A DNA stretch of 64,000 bases from Sediminibacterium salmoneum NBRC 103935 (lineage in GTDB: Bacteria; Bacteroidota; Bacteroidia; Chitinophagales; Chitinophagaceae), in contig NZ_KI866530.1 in NCBI RefSeq assembly GCF_000511175.1, positions 1,566,640 to 1,630,639 of the forward strand. The letters run 5' to 3'. Below, piece by piece: positions 53,945 to 62,267 of the stretch (the stretch's first letter is position 1; each line of letters starts with the position of its first letter). A program made the translations under genes and the position numbers. Under the pieces are notes generated by a model, which saw only the letters and a program-made list of their open reading frames with translations, ran no database searches and was not told where the DNA came from.

Positions 53945-55129
53945 CTAAAACAACTCAACTGGATTCATTTGCAAAAACTCGGACACAGGAATTCCTTTTG
54001 CCCCCACCAAAATTGTTTTTTTGGAGTTATACAATTTTTTAAATGCTTCCAACCCACGAAAATCAGTTTCATCGTTACTTTTCACTTCCAACGCAATCAA
54101 TTCCTTGTTCTTTTCTAAAATAAAATCTACTTCTAGTATATTTTCTCGCCAATAAAACAGTTGCGAATGATTGGTTAACGAGCTGTTTAAAATATGCGCC
54201 CCAACCGCTGATTCAACCATTCTTCCCCATGCTGCTGCATCACTCATTACCTGCTTTTTCGTTTGAGATAGCTGTGCACTGATTAATGCATTATTATGCA
54301 CCTGAAACTTAGGGCTGGATGATCTTTTTCGAATAATATCCCCTGCATATTTTTCTATTCCACCCAATAAACCAGCCGTATGTAAAAGGCCGAGATAATG
54401 ACTTAAAGTTGTGGTATTACCCGCATCCTGCAGCTGTCCAATCATCTTTGTGTACGACAAAATCTGACCAGCGTACAAGCATCCTAATTCAAAAAGTTTT
54501 TTCATCAATGCTGGTTTATCTATCCGCGTCAGCATTAAAATATCCCGGGAAATACTTGATTCAATAATTGCATGAAGCATGTATTCTTTCCACCTTACTT
54601 CATCATGAACAAATGCGGCACTGCCAGGATATCCCCCAAACCAAACAAAATCTTCAAATGAATAATCAAATGCTGCTTTCATTTCCGAATAACTCCAATG
54701 CCCCATATAAATGAGCTCGAATCTACCTGCCAAAGACTCCGTTAAACCCTTTTGAATAAGCAGTCGGGAAGACCCTAATAAAACCAATTTGATATTCGCC
54801 TCCAATCTGGTATCCTCATCCCAAAGCAATTTTACTGTTTCACTCCACTGGTCAATCTTTTGAATTTCATCGATAATTAAAACAAACTCTTTCGCATTTT
54901 CTTGCTTCAATTTCAAACGGGCAAATTCCCACTGTTGCTGCAACCAAATACCGCTTCCCAGTGGTACAGCATCGGCAGAAACAAATAAATAAGGGGTTCT
55001 TAAGTCCTTTACAACCTGACTTACCATGGTTGTTTTACCCACCTGACGAGGCCCAATAATCACCTGCATAAAGCGCCGTGGCTCCATGAGTCTTTTTGTA
55101 AGCGATTGATAATGAATTCGTTGGAACAT
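53945..55129 (-). CDS. ATP-binding protein with DUF4143 C-terminal domain
   Basis: A 394-residue AAA-type ATPase. Walker A lies in GPRQVGKTTMV and Walker B in FVLIIDEIQKI. The C-terminal half is DUF4143, which contains a PD-(D/E)xK-like strand pattern in DFILEKNKELIALEVKSNDE. This family is common in Bacteroidota mobile and accessory regions and its role is unknown. The start is the ATG at 55129; a TTG at 55147 would put the operator palindromes inside the gene. It sits between glpK and the Fic gene on the same strand. Confidence 0.85.
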   Translation of the reverse strand: MFQRIHYQSLTKRLMEPRRFMQVIIGPRQVGKTTMVSQVVKDLRTPYLFVSADAVPLGSGIWLQQQWEFARLKLKQENAKEFVLIIDEIQKIDQWSETVKLLWDEDTRLEANIKLVLLGSSRLLIQKGLTESLAGRFELIYMGHWSYSEMKAAFDYSFEDFVWFGGYPGSAAFVHDEVRWKEYMLHAIIESSISRDILMLTRIDKPALMKKLFELGCLYAGQILSYTKMIGQLQDAGNTTTLSHYLGLLHTAGLLGGIEKYAGDIIRKRSSSPKFQVHNNALISAQLSQTKKQVMSDAAAWGRMVESAVGAHILNSSLTNHSQLFYWRENILEVDFILEKNKELIALEVKSNDETDFRGLEAFKKLYNSKKTILVGAKGIPVSEFLQMNPVELF

Positions 55130-55137
55130 AATTCTAA

Positions 55138-55181
55138 TTTTACTCAATGTAATGAGTAAAATTACTCAATATATTGAGTAA
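55138..55181 (-). promoter_or_regulatory. Pair of palindromes upstream of the DUF4143 ATPase gene
   Basis: TTTTACTCA (55138-55146) pairs with TGAGTAAAA (55153-55161), and immediately after it TTACTCAATATATTGAGTAA (55162-55181) is a perfect 20-bp palindrome. Both share the half site TTACTCA. They lie 9-52 bases upstream of the start codon, a strong operator candidate. Confidence 0.7.
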
Positions 55182-55196
55182 ATCAAAGAAACCTGC

Positions 55197-56681
55197 TTAA
55201 TACTTCATCGCAGCTCCTACTGCTTTGGCCCAGCCAGTTGCGAGTTCGTCGCGTGAAGCCAAAGTCATAGCTGGTGTAAAAACGCGATCGCGCTGCCAGA
55301 TGCTTTGTATCTCTGAAACAGAACCCCAGTAACCCACAGCCAGACCAGCTAAATACGCCGCACCAAGCGCCGTGGTTTCCACCGTAGTAGGACGCACCAC
55401 CGAAGTTTGCAATAAATCGCATTGAAACTGCATTAAGCTATTGTTAACCGTTGCGCCTCCATCCACGCGCAATTCTTTAATAGAAATACCGGCATCGGCT
55501 TCCATGGCTTTGAGTACATCCATGGTTTGATAAGCAATGCTATCCACTGCGGCACGGGCAATATGTGCACGGGTAGTACCCCGCGTAATGCCAACAATGG
55601 TTCCACGCGCATGCTGATTCCAGTAAGGCGCTCCCAATCCCGCGAAAGCCGGAACCACATATACTCCGTCCGATGAAGACACTTGTGCAGCAAGGGTTTC
55701 CACTTCCGTAGAAGAACGAATAATTTGCAAGCCATCCCGCAACCATTGCACTACTGCCCCCGCAATAAACACCGAACCTTCGAGTGCATATTGCGTAACC
55801 CCATTCACCTGCCAGGCAATGGTAGTGAGCAATTGATTGGTGGAACGAACGGGCTTCTCACCTGTATTCATCAACATGAAACAACCCGTACCGTAAGTAT
55901 TTTTTACCATGCCGGGCTGGGTACATTGCTGACCAAACAAAGCTGCCTGCTGATCACCCGCAATCCCTGCAATGGGCACGGGATGCGAAGTCAGAATGCT
56001 TTGGGTAAGTCCGTAAATTTCACTGGAACTTTTTACCTGGGGGAGCATGGCTGCGGGAATATCGAAGAGCGCAAGCAAATCGGCATCCCACTGCAGGGTA
56101 TGAATATTATAGAGCATGGTACGCGATGCATTCGACACATCGGTTACATGCACTTGACCGTTGGTGAGTTTCCAAACCAACCAGGTATCAATCGTGCCCA
56201 TGATGAGTTCACCCTTCTCAGCCATGGCACGGGCACCCGCTACATTATCCAGTATCCATTTTACTTTGGTAGCAGAAAAATACGCGTCTACAATCAATCC
56301 TGTTTTTTCCTGAATGGTTGCCGCATGACCAGCTGCTTTTAATTCATCACAATAATTCGCAGTTCTTCTGTCCTGCCAAACAATGGCATTGTATACGGGA
56401 ACACCTGTATTTTTATTCCAAACCACCGTGGTCTCGCGCTGATTGGTAATGCCAATGGCTGCGATATTCTGAATGCTCAAACCCGCTTTGGTAATGGCTT
56501 CCGCAGCCACACCAATTTGCGTGCTCCAGATTTCATTGGCATCGTGCTCTACCCAACCGGGTTGCGGAAATATTTGCGTAAATTCTTTTTGTGCCGTAGA
56601 AAAAATCGCACCGTTTTTATCAAATAAAATGGCACGGCTACTCGTGGTTCCCTGGTCAAAAGAAAGGATATATTGTTGCAT
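55197..56681 (-). CDS. glpK: Glycerol kinase
   Basis: GlpK phosphorylates glycerol to glycerol-3-phosphate, the substrate of GlpD encoded downstream. The 494-residue protein starts with [15 protein letters not shown] and has '[14 protein letters not shown]', '[15 protein letters not shown]' and '[20 protein letters not shown]', all conserved in FGGY kinases of glycerol type. The length is typical. Downstream on the same strand come the ATPase and Fic genes, then glpD-glpF. Confidence 0.96.
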   Translation of the reverse strand: MQQYILSFDQGTTSSRAILFDKNGAIFSTAQKEFTQIFPQPGWVEHDANEIWSTQIGVAAEAITKAGLSIQNIAAIGITNQRETTVVWNKNTGVPVYNAIVWQDRRTANYCDELKAAGHAATIQEKTGLIVDAYFSATKVKWILDNVAGARAMAEKGELIMGTIDTWLVWKLTNGQVHVTDVSNASRTMLYNIHTLQWDADLLALFDIPAAMLPQVKSSSEIYGLTQSILTSHPVPIAGIAGDQQAALFGQQCTQPGMVKNTYGTGCFMLMNTGEKPVRSTNQLLTTIAWQVNGVTQYALEGSVFIAGAVVQWLRDGLQIIRSSTEVETLAAQVSSSDGVYVVPAFAGLGAPYWNQHARGTIVGITRGTTRAHIARAAVDSIAYQTMDVLKAMEADAGISIKELRVDGGATVNNSLMQFQCDLLQTSVVRPTTVETTALGAAYLAGLAVGYWGSVSEIQSIWQRDRVFTPAMTLASRDELATGWAKAVGAAMKY

Positions 56682-56724
56682 AAAAAGCTTTGCAACAAGA
56701 TACAGAAATTACCAAGAAGAAATT

Positions 56725-58125
56725 TTATTTAGAACGCAACCAAGGTGCCGGATTCTGTGCCACACTCTTATCGTTCATGATCATGAATAAGATGCCGCCT
56801 TCTCCGTCAATAGAAGTGCCCGACTTGCCCAATACCGTACCTGCTTTCACTTTCTGGTCACGGGAAACCGCAACCGTGGAGAGATTTTTATAACCGGTAA
56901 AATATTTACCATGCTTAACGAGTACAATATTTTCATCGGCCACTTCACCCGCATACACTACTTCCCCATCGGCCACACAACGAACCGGTGAGCCTACTGG
57001 CACAGCAATTTCAAGGCCGTCCGATTTCTGCATCAACTTGGTGCCCGCATAACTCTGGGTTCCAAATCCCACCGTAACAATACCATTGCTAACCGGCCAG
57101 GGCAAACGACCCTTGTTGTTCTCAAAATTCAAAGAGAGCTCCATGCCTTCCGGCGTAGATTCCAAAGGAGAATAGGTTCTGTCTTTGGCTGCAGAAGTAA
57201 CCCCTGTTGCAGGGTCGTTCAAAGTAGGTTTGGGGGGATTAGTACTGCCGCTATTACCAGCACCCGCCCCGTTAGCCACCGCCGTATTTGTAGTTTTCTT
57301 ATCGGCTGCGGCCTGCGCTGCTGCTGCATCCTGTGCCGCTTTTAATTTACGCGCATCTTCTAATGCTTTCAAACGCTTGGCTTCCTCTCTTTTCTTGGCT
57401 TCTTCAATTTCTCTACGAATCACCGCATTAATGGCCACGGCCACTTTCTGACGCTGGTTCTCTTTATCGCGAATTTGTTTATTGAGTTCTTTTTCTTTCC
57501 CCTTTAATTGGGCCACCACCTGATCCTGCTCTTTTTTGTCTTCTTCCAGATCTAGCAATTGTTTGTTCTGCACTTCCAGTGTGCTCAGTCTTTCTTTCTT
57601 GTTCGCGCTTAAAACCCCAATTTTTTCCTGTAATAGTTTTTCGCTCTGCACAATGGCGCTGGCCTGGGTTTCGCGGTTCTGGCGATAACTCTTTAAATAG
57701 GCAGCACGCTTCATAGCGTCGTTGAAGTTTTGGGCAGAGAAAAGGAAATTCAGGTATTCGTAACTGCTTCTGTTTTTATAGGCAAAAACAATGCTCTTGG
57801 CATATTTTACTTTCAGGGTATCCAGTTCCTTGCGAAGTCTGTAGATATCTCGTTCGTTTAAATAGATGGTTTCATCCAGTTGCTTTACTTCGCGGTTGAT
57901 GCCATTGATCAGCGCTTCACGTGCATTGATTTTTCTTTTGATGATGGCCAGTTGCTTCACCGAAGATTTGGTGCTCTTCTGGGTTTCGCGGTACAACTGA
58001 TTTAGCTCGGCCAGTTCCTTTTCAATGCTCTGTTTCTGTTTCTGCAATTCTTCTCTGTTCTGCGCTACTGCTACGAAGCCACTAAAGAGCAGCACTGCTA
58101 AAAGAGAGAAAACTTGTTTAAACAT
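56725..58125 (-). CDS. EnvC-like murein hydrolase activator
   Basis: A 466-residue periplasmic protein: signal peptide (ends FVAVAQ), a long coiled coil (about residues 25-270, with an EAKKREEAKRLKALEDARKL stretch), a Gly/Ala/Thr-rich linker (about 280-330) and a C-terminal LytM (M23) domain. In that domain the zinc-binding His residues of the active enzymes are not found: KSDGLEIAVP and ILFMIMND replace them. EnvC from E. coli also has a degenerate LytM domain and activates amidases for septal wall splitting, so activation and not hydrolysis is the likely role. Confidence 0.85.
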   Translation of the reverse strand: MFKQVFSLLAVLLFSGFVAVAQNREELQKQKQSIEKELAELNQLYRETQKSTKSSVKQLAIIKRKINAREALINGINREVKQLDETIYLNERDIYRLRKELDTLKVKYAKSIVFAYKNRSSYEYLNFLFSAQNFNDAMKRAAYLKSYRQNRETQASAIVQSEKLLQEKIGVLSANKKERLSTLEVQNKQLLDLEEDKKEQDQVVAQLKGKEKELNKQIRDKENQRQKVAVAINAVIRREIEEAKKREEAKRLKALEDARKLKAAQDAAAAQAAADKKTTNTAVANGAGAGNSGSTNPPKPTLNDPATGVTSAAKDRTYSPLESTPEGMELSLNFENNKGRLPWPVSNGIVTVGFGTQSYAGTKLMQKSDGLEIAVPVGSPVRCVADGEVVYAGEVADENIVLVKHGKYFTGYKNLSTVAVSRDQKVKAGTVLGKSGTSIDGEGGILFMIMNDKSVAQNPAPWLRSK

Positions 58126-58216
58126 AGCTATGTATTAAAATGATGGCAAAGATTTTGATGATTCCGAACGGCCACAGTTCTAAGGTCAAACAATAAACGT
58201 TAAAACCGTCCTTAAA

Positions 58217-59044
58217 TTACTTTCGTTTGTAGTTTTTAGGCACTTCGAAGGTATATTTTAACGGTTCGTTTAGGGCGAACTCTTTAAAATCGAGGTTGAT
58301 ATCGAGTTTGCTCTTCTCCGCCACCACTATTTTTCGCTGGGTAGCAAACTGATAGGTACCCATGGGCTGATAATTGCTGAAACTGATGGCACAGGTTCGG
58401 TTTCTTTGAATGTCCACGTCGTCGAGCTTGCTGTGTACCACTTTAAAATCATCGTTGGAAAGGGAAATCAGGTGCTTGAAAATTTCGCCCACCATCAGAA
58501 CCGATAAAGTGGTAGGACCATCGCGGTAAGAAACAATATTGTCCGTTACAAAAACAGGATTGCCAATCAATAAATCTTGCAACGTAGAAAAATCAAAGGG
58601 AATCTGGGTCGCTTCTTTCAGGTAGTCGATGGTGCGGTATTGCACATATTTATCTCCTACTTTTTTTACCAGCACCACAGAGTCTTTGGAAATTTTTACC
58701 TGTAATCCTTCTGCAGAAATACCCAGAAAGGAACCACGGATACGGATAAAAATTAAGGAATCTTTGGCAATGCTTAAATAGCCGGTGTAGCTATCGCTGT
58801 TCTCCGCACTTTCGTAGTCAATTTTTATTTTGGCATTGAAGGTCTTGAACTGGATATTGTTGGTGACCACTTTGTCCATGATGTTGCGGACAATAGCGGC
58901 GGAGTCTACTTTGGGGGTTTCGGTGATGACTACGGTTTGGGTCGTGTCTTTTTTGTCGATTGCCTCCTGGATGGTTGCCACTTTCTTCACTGTCTTACAG
59001 CTGGCAAGGATGGTGATTAACATTAGTATTTTTAAATATTTCAT
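58217..59044 (-). CDS. DUF4292 outer-membrane-type lipoprotein
   Basis: A 275-residue lipoprotein: the signal peptide ends LASC, with Cys at about residue 16, the acylated position. The remaining sequence forms a series of beta strands and matches the DUF4292 layout ('NIQFKTFNAKIKIDYE', 'DSLIFIRIRGSFLGISAEG'), a Bacteroidota family that resembles LolB-like lipoprotein folds. Function is not established. It is encoded 91 bases downstream in transcription order from EnvC, and its own 5' region holds a long hairpin and a promoter -7 element. Confidence 0.82.
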   Translation of the reverse strand: MKYLKILMLITILASCKTVKKVATIQEAIDKKDTTQTVVITETPKVDSAAIVRNIMDKVVTNNIQFKTFNAKIKIDYESAENSDSYTGYLSIAKDSLIFIRIRGSFLGISAEGLQVKISKDSVVLVKKVGDKYVQYRTIDYLKEATQIPFDFSTLQDLLIGNPVFVTDNIVSYRDGPTTLSVLMVGEIFKHLISLSNDDFKVVHSKLDDVDIQRNRTCAISFSNYQPMGTYQFATQRKIVVAEKSKLDINLDFKEFALNEPLKYTFEVPKNYKRK

Positions 59045-59058
59045 TGTGTTATTTTAAC

Positions 59059-59131
59059 ATGTGGGATAGACAAAATTCGTTAGCTGATTTTTTTTCAAAA
59101 AATCAAATGCCTCATTCTGTCTATCCCACAT
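59059..59131. repeat. 73-bp inverted repeat upstream of the DUF4292 gene
   Basis: ATGTGGGATAGACA (59059-59072) and TGTCTATCCCACAT (59118-59131) are perfect 14-bp inverted arms around 45 bases. The interior has its own small GATTTTTT/AAAAAATC pairing. In the minus-strand transcript the hairpin ends 14 bases before the start codon of the lipoprotein gene. It could be a regulatory leader or a terminal-inverted-repeat relic; no T-run suggests a terminator. Confidence 0.65.
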
Positions 59132-59245
59132 AAAATATTATTCAATAAATGACTTTGAAATCCTGTTTGCTTTCAAACAACCATCCTCGCCAAATATCTG
59201 ACAATGAATGAACAGTGCCTTGCGGGGTTGCTTATAAAGCGGGTG

Positions 59246-59253
59246 CAAAGATA
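59246..59253 (-). promoter_or_regulatory. Promoter -7 element for the DUF4292 gene
   Basis: TATCTTTG followed by CACCC on the minus strand matches TAnnTTTG. Transcription from here gives a leader of about 195 nt that includes the 73-bp hairpin. A TTTG with a 25-nt spacing is the only -33 candidate. The 380-base gap between the lipoprotein gene and 59427 otherwise shows no coding potential. Confidence 0.55.
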
Positions 59254-59426
59254 GCCAATTTAATAGCCTTTGGAAACACAAAAAACAAGGCTTTTAGACA
59301 GGTTCAAAGGTTTTTATGTCAAAATACTTTTTTTAATGTGTATATACTTATCTAACAACCAATAATTAGGTTTACTTTGACAATTTATTTCTCAAAAAAA
59401 TGGCTAATTATTAGTAAATTCGCAAT

Positions 59427-59687
59427 ATGTCTATAGTTAAAATAGCTAGTAAGAAAGGGACCAATGCGGTGAAAAAACTTCGTGAAAATAAACTCAGAAG
59501 CGGTCTTCCATTTATGATTAACGTAAAAGAATTATCTACCAACCAATGCTACCTTGAGTACCCTAATGGCAGTATTAAATTAATTACTGTTGTTCATTCA
59601 TCAAGAGACATTGATGTGGTTCGTGAATTATCAAAGACAGAGGCCACACATTTAAGAAAACGCTTTCACTTCTCAGAAGTAAAGTAA
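59427..59687 (+). CDS. Small protein paired with the zeta-like kinase, putative antitoxin
   Basis: An 86-residue basic protein with no membrane segment or signal peptide. It has a helical N-terminus and C-terminus and a short strand-rich centre ('YLEYPNGSIKLITVVH'). No family is recognised. The gene ends one base before the kinase gene and is presumably translated with it, the arrangement of a type II toxin-antitoxin pair, with the short gene first. The epsilon antitoxin of streptococcal epsilon-zeta is not recognisable here, so the antitoxin role is inference. Confidence 0.6.
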   Translation: MSIVKIASKKGTNAVKKLRENKLRSGLPFMINVKELSTNQCYLEYPNGSIKLITVVHSSRDIDVVRELSKTEATHLRKRFHFSEVK

Positions 59688-59688
59688 G

Positions 59689-60327
59689 ATGCCCCTTCTT
59701 TACATCATAACAGGTTCAAATGGTGCCGGTAAATCATCTGTAGGGCCTGAATATATTCCCACACATTTAAGAAGCTCGATTTTTGATGGCGATAAACTCT
59801 TTATGCAGAAAAGAAGCGAGTTTTGGGTAAATGGTATAAAGTCTCACAAAGAGTGTAAAAAACTTGCTGCAGAATTTGTTGAAACTACCTTTGACCAATT
59901 AGTCAATACTGCGTTAGAATACAATCAAGATTTTGCTTACGAAGGTCACTTTACGAATGATGCAACTTGGAGTATACCTCAAAAGTTTATGGAGTCTGGA
60001 TATAAAATACATCTAATTTTTTTTGGTTTAACGGACACAGCTCTTTCTGAAACACGTGTAATTGGTAGAGCTCAAGAAGGCGGTCATTATGTTGACCCTT
60101 TTACCTTATCTTCAAATTTTTATGGTAATCTAGAAAAATTAGACCAGTATTTTAAGATTTTTGATTCTGTTACAATTCTTGACACTTCAGGTATTGAACA
60201 TATTGGATTAGCTGTGATAAAAAAGGGGAAATGCTTTTCTTCTGTTGCAATAAATGAACTTCCAGAATGGTTTACCTTAAACTTACCAAAAATTACTGCA
60301 ACTATTTATCAAATTGCAGAAAAGTGA
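59689..60327 (+). CDS. Zeta toxin-like P-loop kinase
   Basis: A 212-residue protein. Walker A is ITGSNGAGKSS, followed by FDGD with the catalytic-type Asp, FAYEGHFT, the zeta 'EGT'-like motif, and 'RVIGRAQEGGHYVD', the RxxxRxxxGGH signature of the zeta/UDP-N-acetylglucosamine kinase family. Zeta toxins phosphorylate UDP-GlcNAc or a similar sugar nucleotide and block wall synthesis. Its partner gene lies 1 base upstream. The C-terminal 50 residues have no clear match. Confidence 0.78.
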   Translation: MPLLYIITGSNGAGKSSVGPEYIPTHLRSSIFDGDKLFMQKRSEFWVNGIKSHKECKKLAAEFVETTFDQLVNTALEYNQDFAYEGHFTNDATWSIPQKFMESGYKIHLIFFGLTDTALSETRVIGRAQEGGHYVDPFTLSSNFYGNLEKLDQYFKIFDSVTILDTSGIEHIGLAVIKKGKCFSSVAINELPEWFTLNLPKITATIYQIAEK

Positions 60328-60358
60328 ATGTTGAATTTTAAAATGAATAATTGCCAGA

Positions 60359-60543
60359 TCACTGAAAAGAATTAGCAAATAACTCCCCGTATTTTTTTCT
60401 AAATAATTATGAAACTCCTTTTTCTCATCAAAGTTCTTAGGCAATTTCACAATACCTGATAAGCTTTTAACCTTTGGACTAATTTTTTCAGTTTTGATAT
60501 TCCGATCTACTTGTTCTGACTTCAATGAAGGTTTAGATTTCAT
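60359..60543 (-). pseudogene. Frameshifted small protein gene, possible antitoxin-type
   Basis: A short gene beginning MKSKPSLKSEQVDRNIK runs in frame to an A7 run (plus-strand T7 at 60392-60398). Adding one A restores an end of EKKYGELFANSFQ followed by a stop at 60359, 61 residues in all. Without that base, the frame continues into an unlikely 38-residue tail that ends at 60283. The intact version ('VKLPKNFDEKKEFHNYLEKKYG') resembles small antitoxin-like proteins, but the family cannot be confirmed. It follows the HigA-like gene in the same direction. Confidence 0.5.
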
Positions 60544-60567
60544 AATCTAAGTGCTTTTAAAAACAAC

Positions 60568-60882
60568 TTATAGTGTAACAGATAATTTAAGATGTCCCCC
60601 AAGTCCAACCTCTATAATTTTTTGCAGAGTTGAGATTCGAACATCTTTGATGTCATTTTCAACTTTTGAGATATAAGCTTTATTTGTTCCACATTTCGCC
60701 GCGAGTTGCTCTTGAGTTAGCCCTTTTTCCAGCCTAGCTTCTTGTATTAAAGTTCCTAATTTAAAGCTTTCATAGCCTTTATCGAACTTGTTTCTTTTTG
60801 TAGATCCTTTCTTACCATATTCCTCTTCTATTAAAAGAGTAAGCGACTTTGTATTATTTTTTATTTTCTTTGGTTCAGACAC
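60568..60882 (-). CDS. XRE-family regulator, HigA-like
   Basis: A 104-residue protein with a C-terminal helix-turn-helix (LIQEARLEKGLTQEQLAAK, then NKAYISKVEND) and an acidic N-terminal half. This is the HigA antitoxin plan common in Bacteroidota. The start is taken as the GTG at 60882, because longer frames run into the sugar isomerase remnant on the other strand. No HigB toxin gene is found upstream, so it is orphan. The downstream frameshifted small gene could be a relic of the same locus. Confidence 0.7.
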   Translation of the reverse strand: MSEPKKIKNNTKSLTLLIEEEYGKKGSTKRNKFDKGYESFKLGTLIQEARLEKGLTQEQLAAKCGTNKAYISKVENDIKDVRISTLQKIIEVGLGGHLKLSVTL

Positions 60883-60951
60883 AATGCAAATATACAAAAG
60901 TAGTCCAATAAGGCAACTTTTTTTGAAATAAATCCACAGCCCGAAGGAGCC

Positions 60952-61723
60952 ATGAAAAGAAGTCAATTTATCCAGTCGGTTGCCCTTGGAGCGCTTAGTG
61001 TGGGCCTGGGCGACGTGTTTGGGCAGTATTGGATACAACCAGTTGGAGATTTATGGTTACAATGGTACTTTCTTTGGTAAAACACCCAAGGAGTTCAAAA
61101 CCATCCTGGCCAATACAGGCATGAAAGTGATCAGCTCGCACCATGTGTCGGGCTATGGAATGAAAATAAAGGGCAGTTTACAGGACAACTGGAAACAAAC
61201 CGTAGAAGACCTGGCCGCCATAGATTCCAAATATATGGGCTGTTCCTACTTGTTCCCCAACGAAAGAACCAAAGAAATCTATACCGCATTACCCGACCTT
61301 TTAAATAGTTGCGGAGAAGTATCCAAAACCGCGGGCATTCAGTTCATTTACCATAACCACGATTTTGAATTTGAACAATTCGGAGACACGCTGGCCTACG
61401 ACCATTTGCAGAATAAAACAGATGCCAATCTGGTAAAGATGGAGTTAGACCTGTACTGGATTTATAAAGCCGGCAAAGATCCATTGGCTTATTTTAACAA
61501 GTACCCGGGCCGTTTCCCGCTATGGCATGTAAAAGATATGTCTACCGCTGGGGAAATAACCGAAGTGGGCAATGGCACTATTGATTTTGCTAAAATATTT
61601 GCTGCCCGCAAGAAAGCAGGACTAAAGCATTGGTTTGTGGAGCAGGATATTAGCAAGGGCGATATTTTAGAAAGCCTGCAATCCAGTCACAAATTTTTAA
61701 GTGCACAGAAATTCTCCGGATAG
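60952..61723 (+). pseudogene. Sugar phosphate isomerase/epimerase, decayed
   Basis: The frame from ATG 60952 encodes an export-type N-terminus (MKRSQFIQSVALGALSVG) and stops soon after. The continuation SIGYNQLEIYGYNG of a xylose isomerase-like TIM barrel, with 'FIYHNHDFEFE', 'LDLYWIYKAG' and 'FVEQDISKG', is in a different frame from near 61020 to 61723. The N-terminal strand of the barrel that should precede 'SIGYNQLEIYG' is missing, so a deletion of roughly 80-130 bases plus a frameshift is likely. The remaining C-terminal part is intact but unlikely to be functional. Confidence 0.75.
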
Positions 61724-61764
61724 CACCTAATATATTTGAGTTTGCAGGCGAATTTCTTGCAAAC

Positions 61765-62220
61765 TCAAACCTTCCCAGTACTACCGAATCCGCCGGCTCC
61801 ACGATCTGAGCTAGTTAATTCTGTTGCAGGAACCCATTGAATTTGCTCTACTTTCTGTAAGACCATTTGAGCAATGCGGTCTCCGGGATGAATAGTCTGA
61901 GGCTCCAAAGAAAGATTAATCAAAATTACTTTGACTTCTCCCCGGTAATCCGCATCAATAGTGCCGGGGGTATTGAGGCAGGTAATGCCCTGTTTAATCG
62001 CGAGGCCACTTCGGGGGCGGATCTGAATTTCATAGCCCAAGGGAATCTCCACAAACAGACCAGTAGGCACCAGCACCCGCTCGGAAGGTTGCAAAACGAG
62101 CGGTTCGGAAATAAAAGCGCGAATGTCCATTCCCGAAGAACCCAATGTCGCGTATTCGGGTAGCGCGTTGTTAGATTGGTTAATAATTTTTATCTGGATA
62201 GATGTAAGACGATTGTGCAC
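61765..62220 (-). CDS. dut: Deoxyuridine 5'-triphosphate nucleotidohydrolase
   Basis: dUTPase hydrolyses dUTP to dUMP and pyrophosphate. The 151-residue sequence has the five conserved motifs: GSSGMDIRA, '[11 protein letters not shown]', '[15 protein letters not shown]', 'RIAQMVL' and the C-terminal arm [10 protein letters not shown]. Homotrimer-type length. It converges on the isomerase remnant on the other strand. Confidence 0.96.
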   Translation of the reverse strand: MHNRLTSIQIKIINQSNNALPEYATLGSSGMDIRAFISEPLVLQPSERVLVPTGLFVEIPLGYEIQIRPRSGLAIKQGITCLNTPGTIDADYRGEVKVILINLSLEPQTIHPGDRIAQMVLQKVEQIQWVPATELTSSDRGAGGFGSTGKV

Positions 62221-62267
62221 AGTTATTTTTTGAGCAATCTACAAAATTTCAATTGGCCTTTTAAGAA

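Noticed and set aside
55197..55746. Overlapping minus-strand frames inside glpK
   Set aside because: They lie in the same strand but other frames of a complete glycerol kinase, with no start or domain support.
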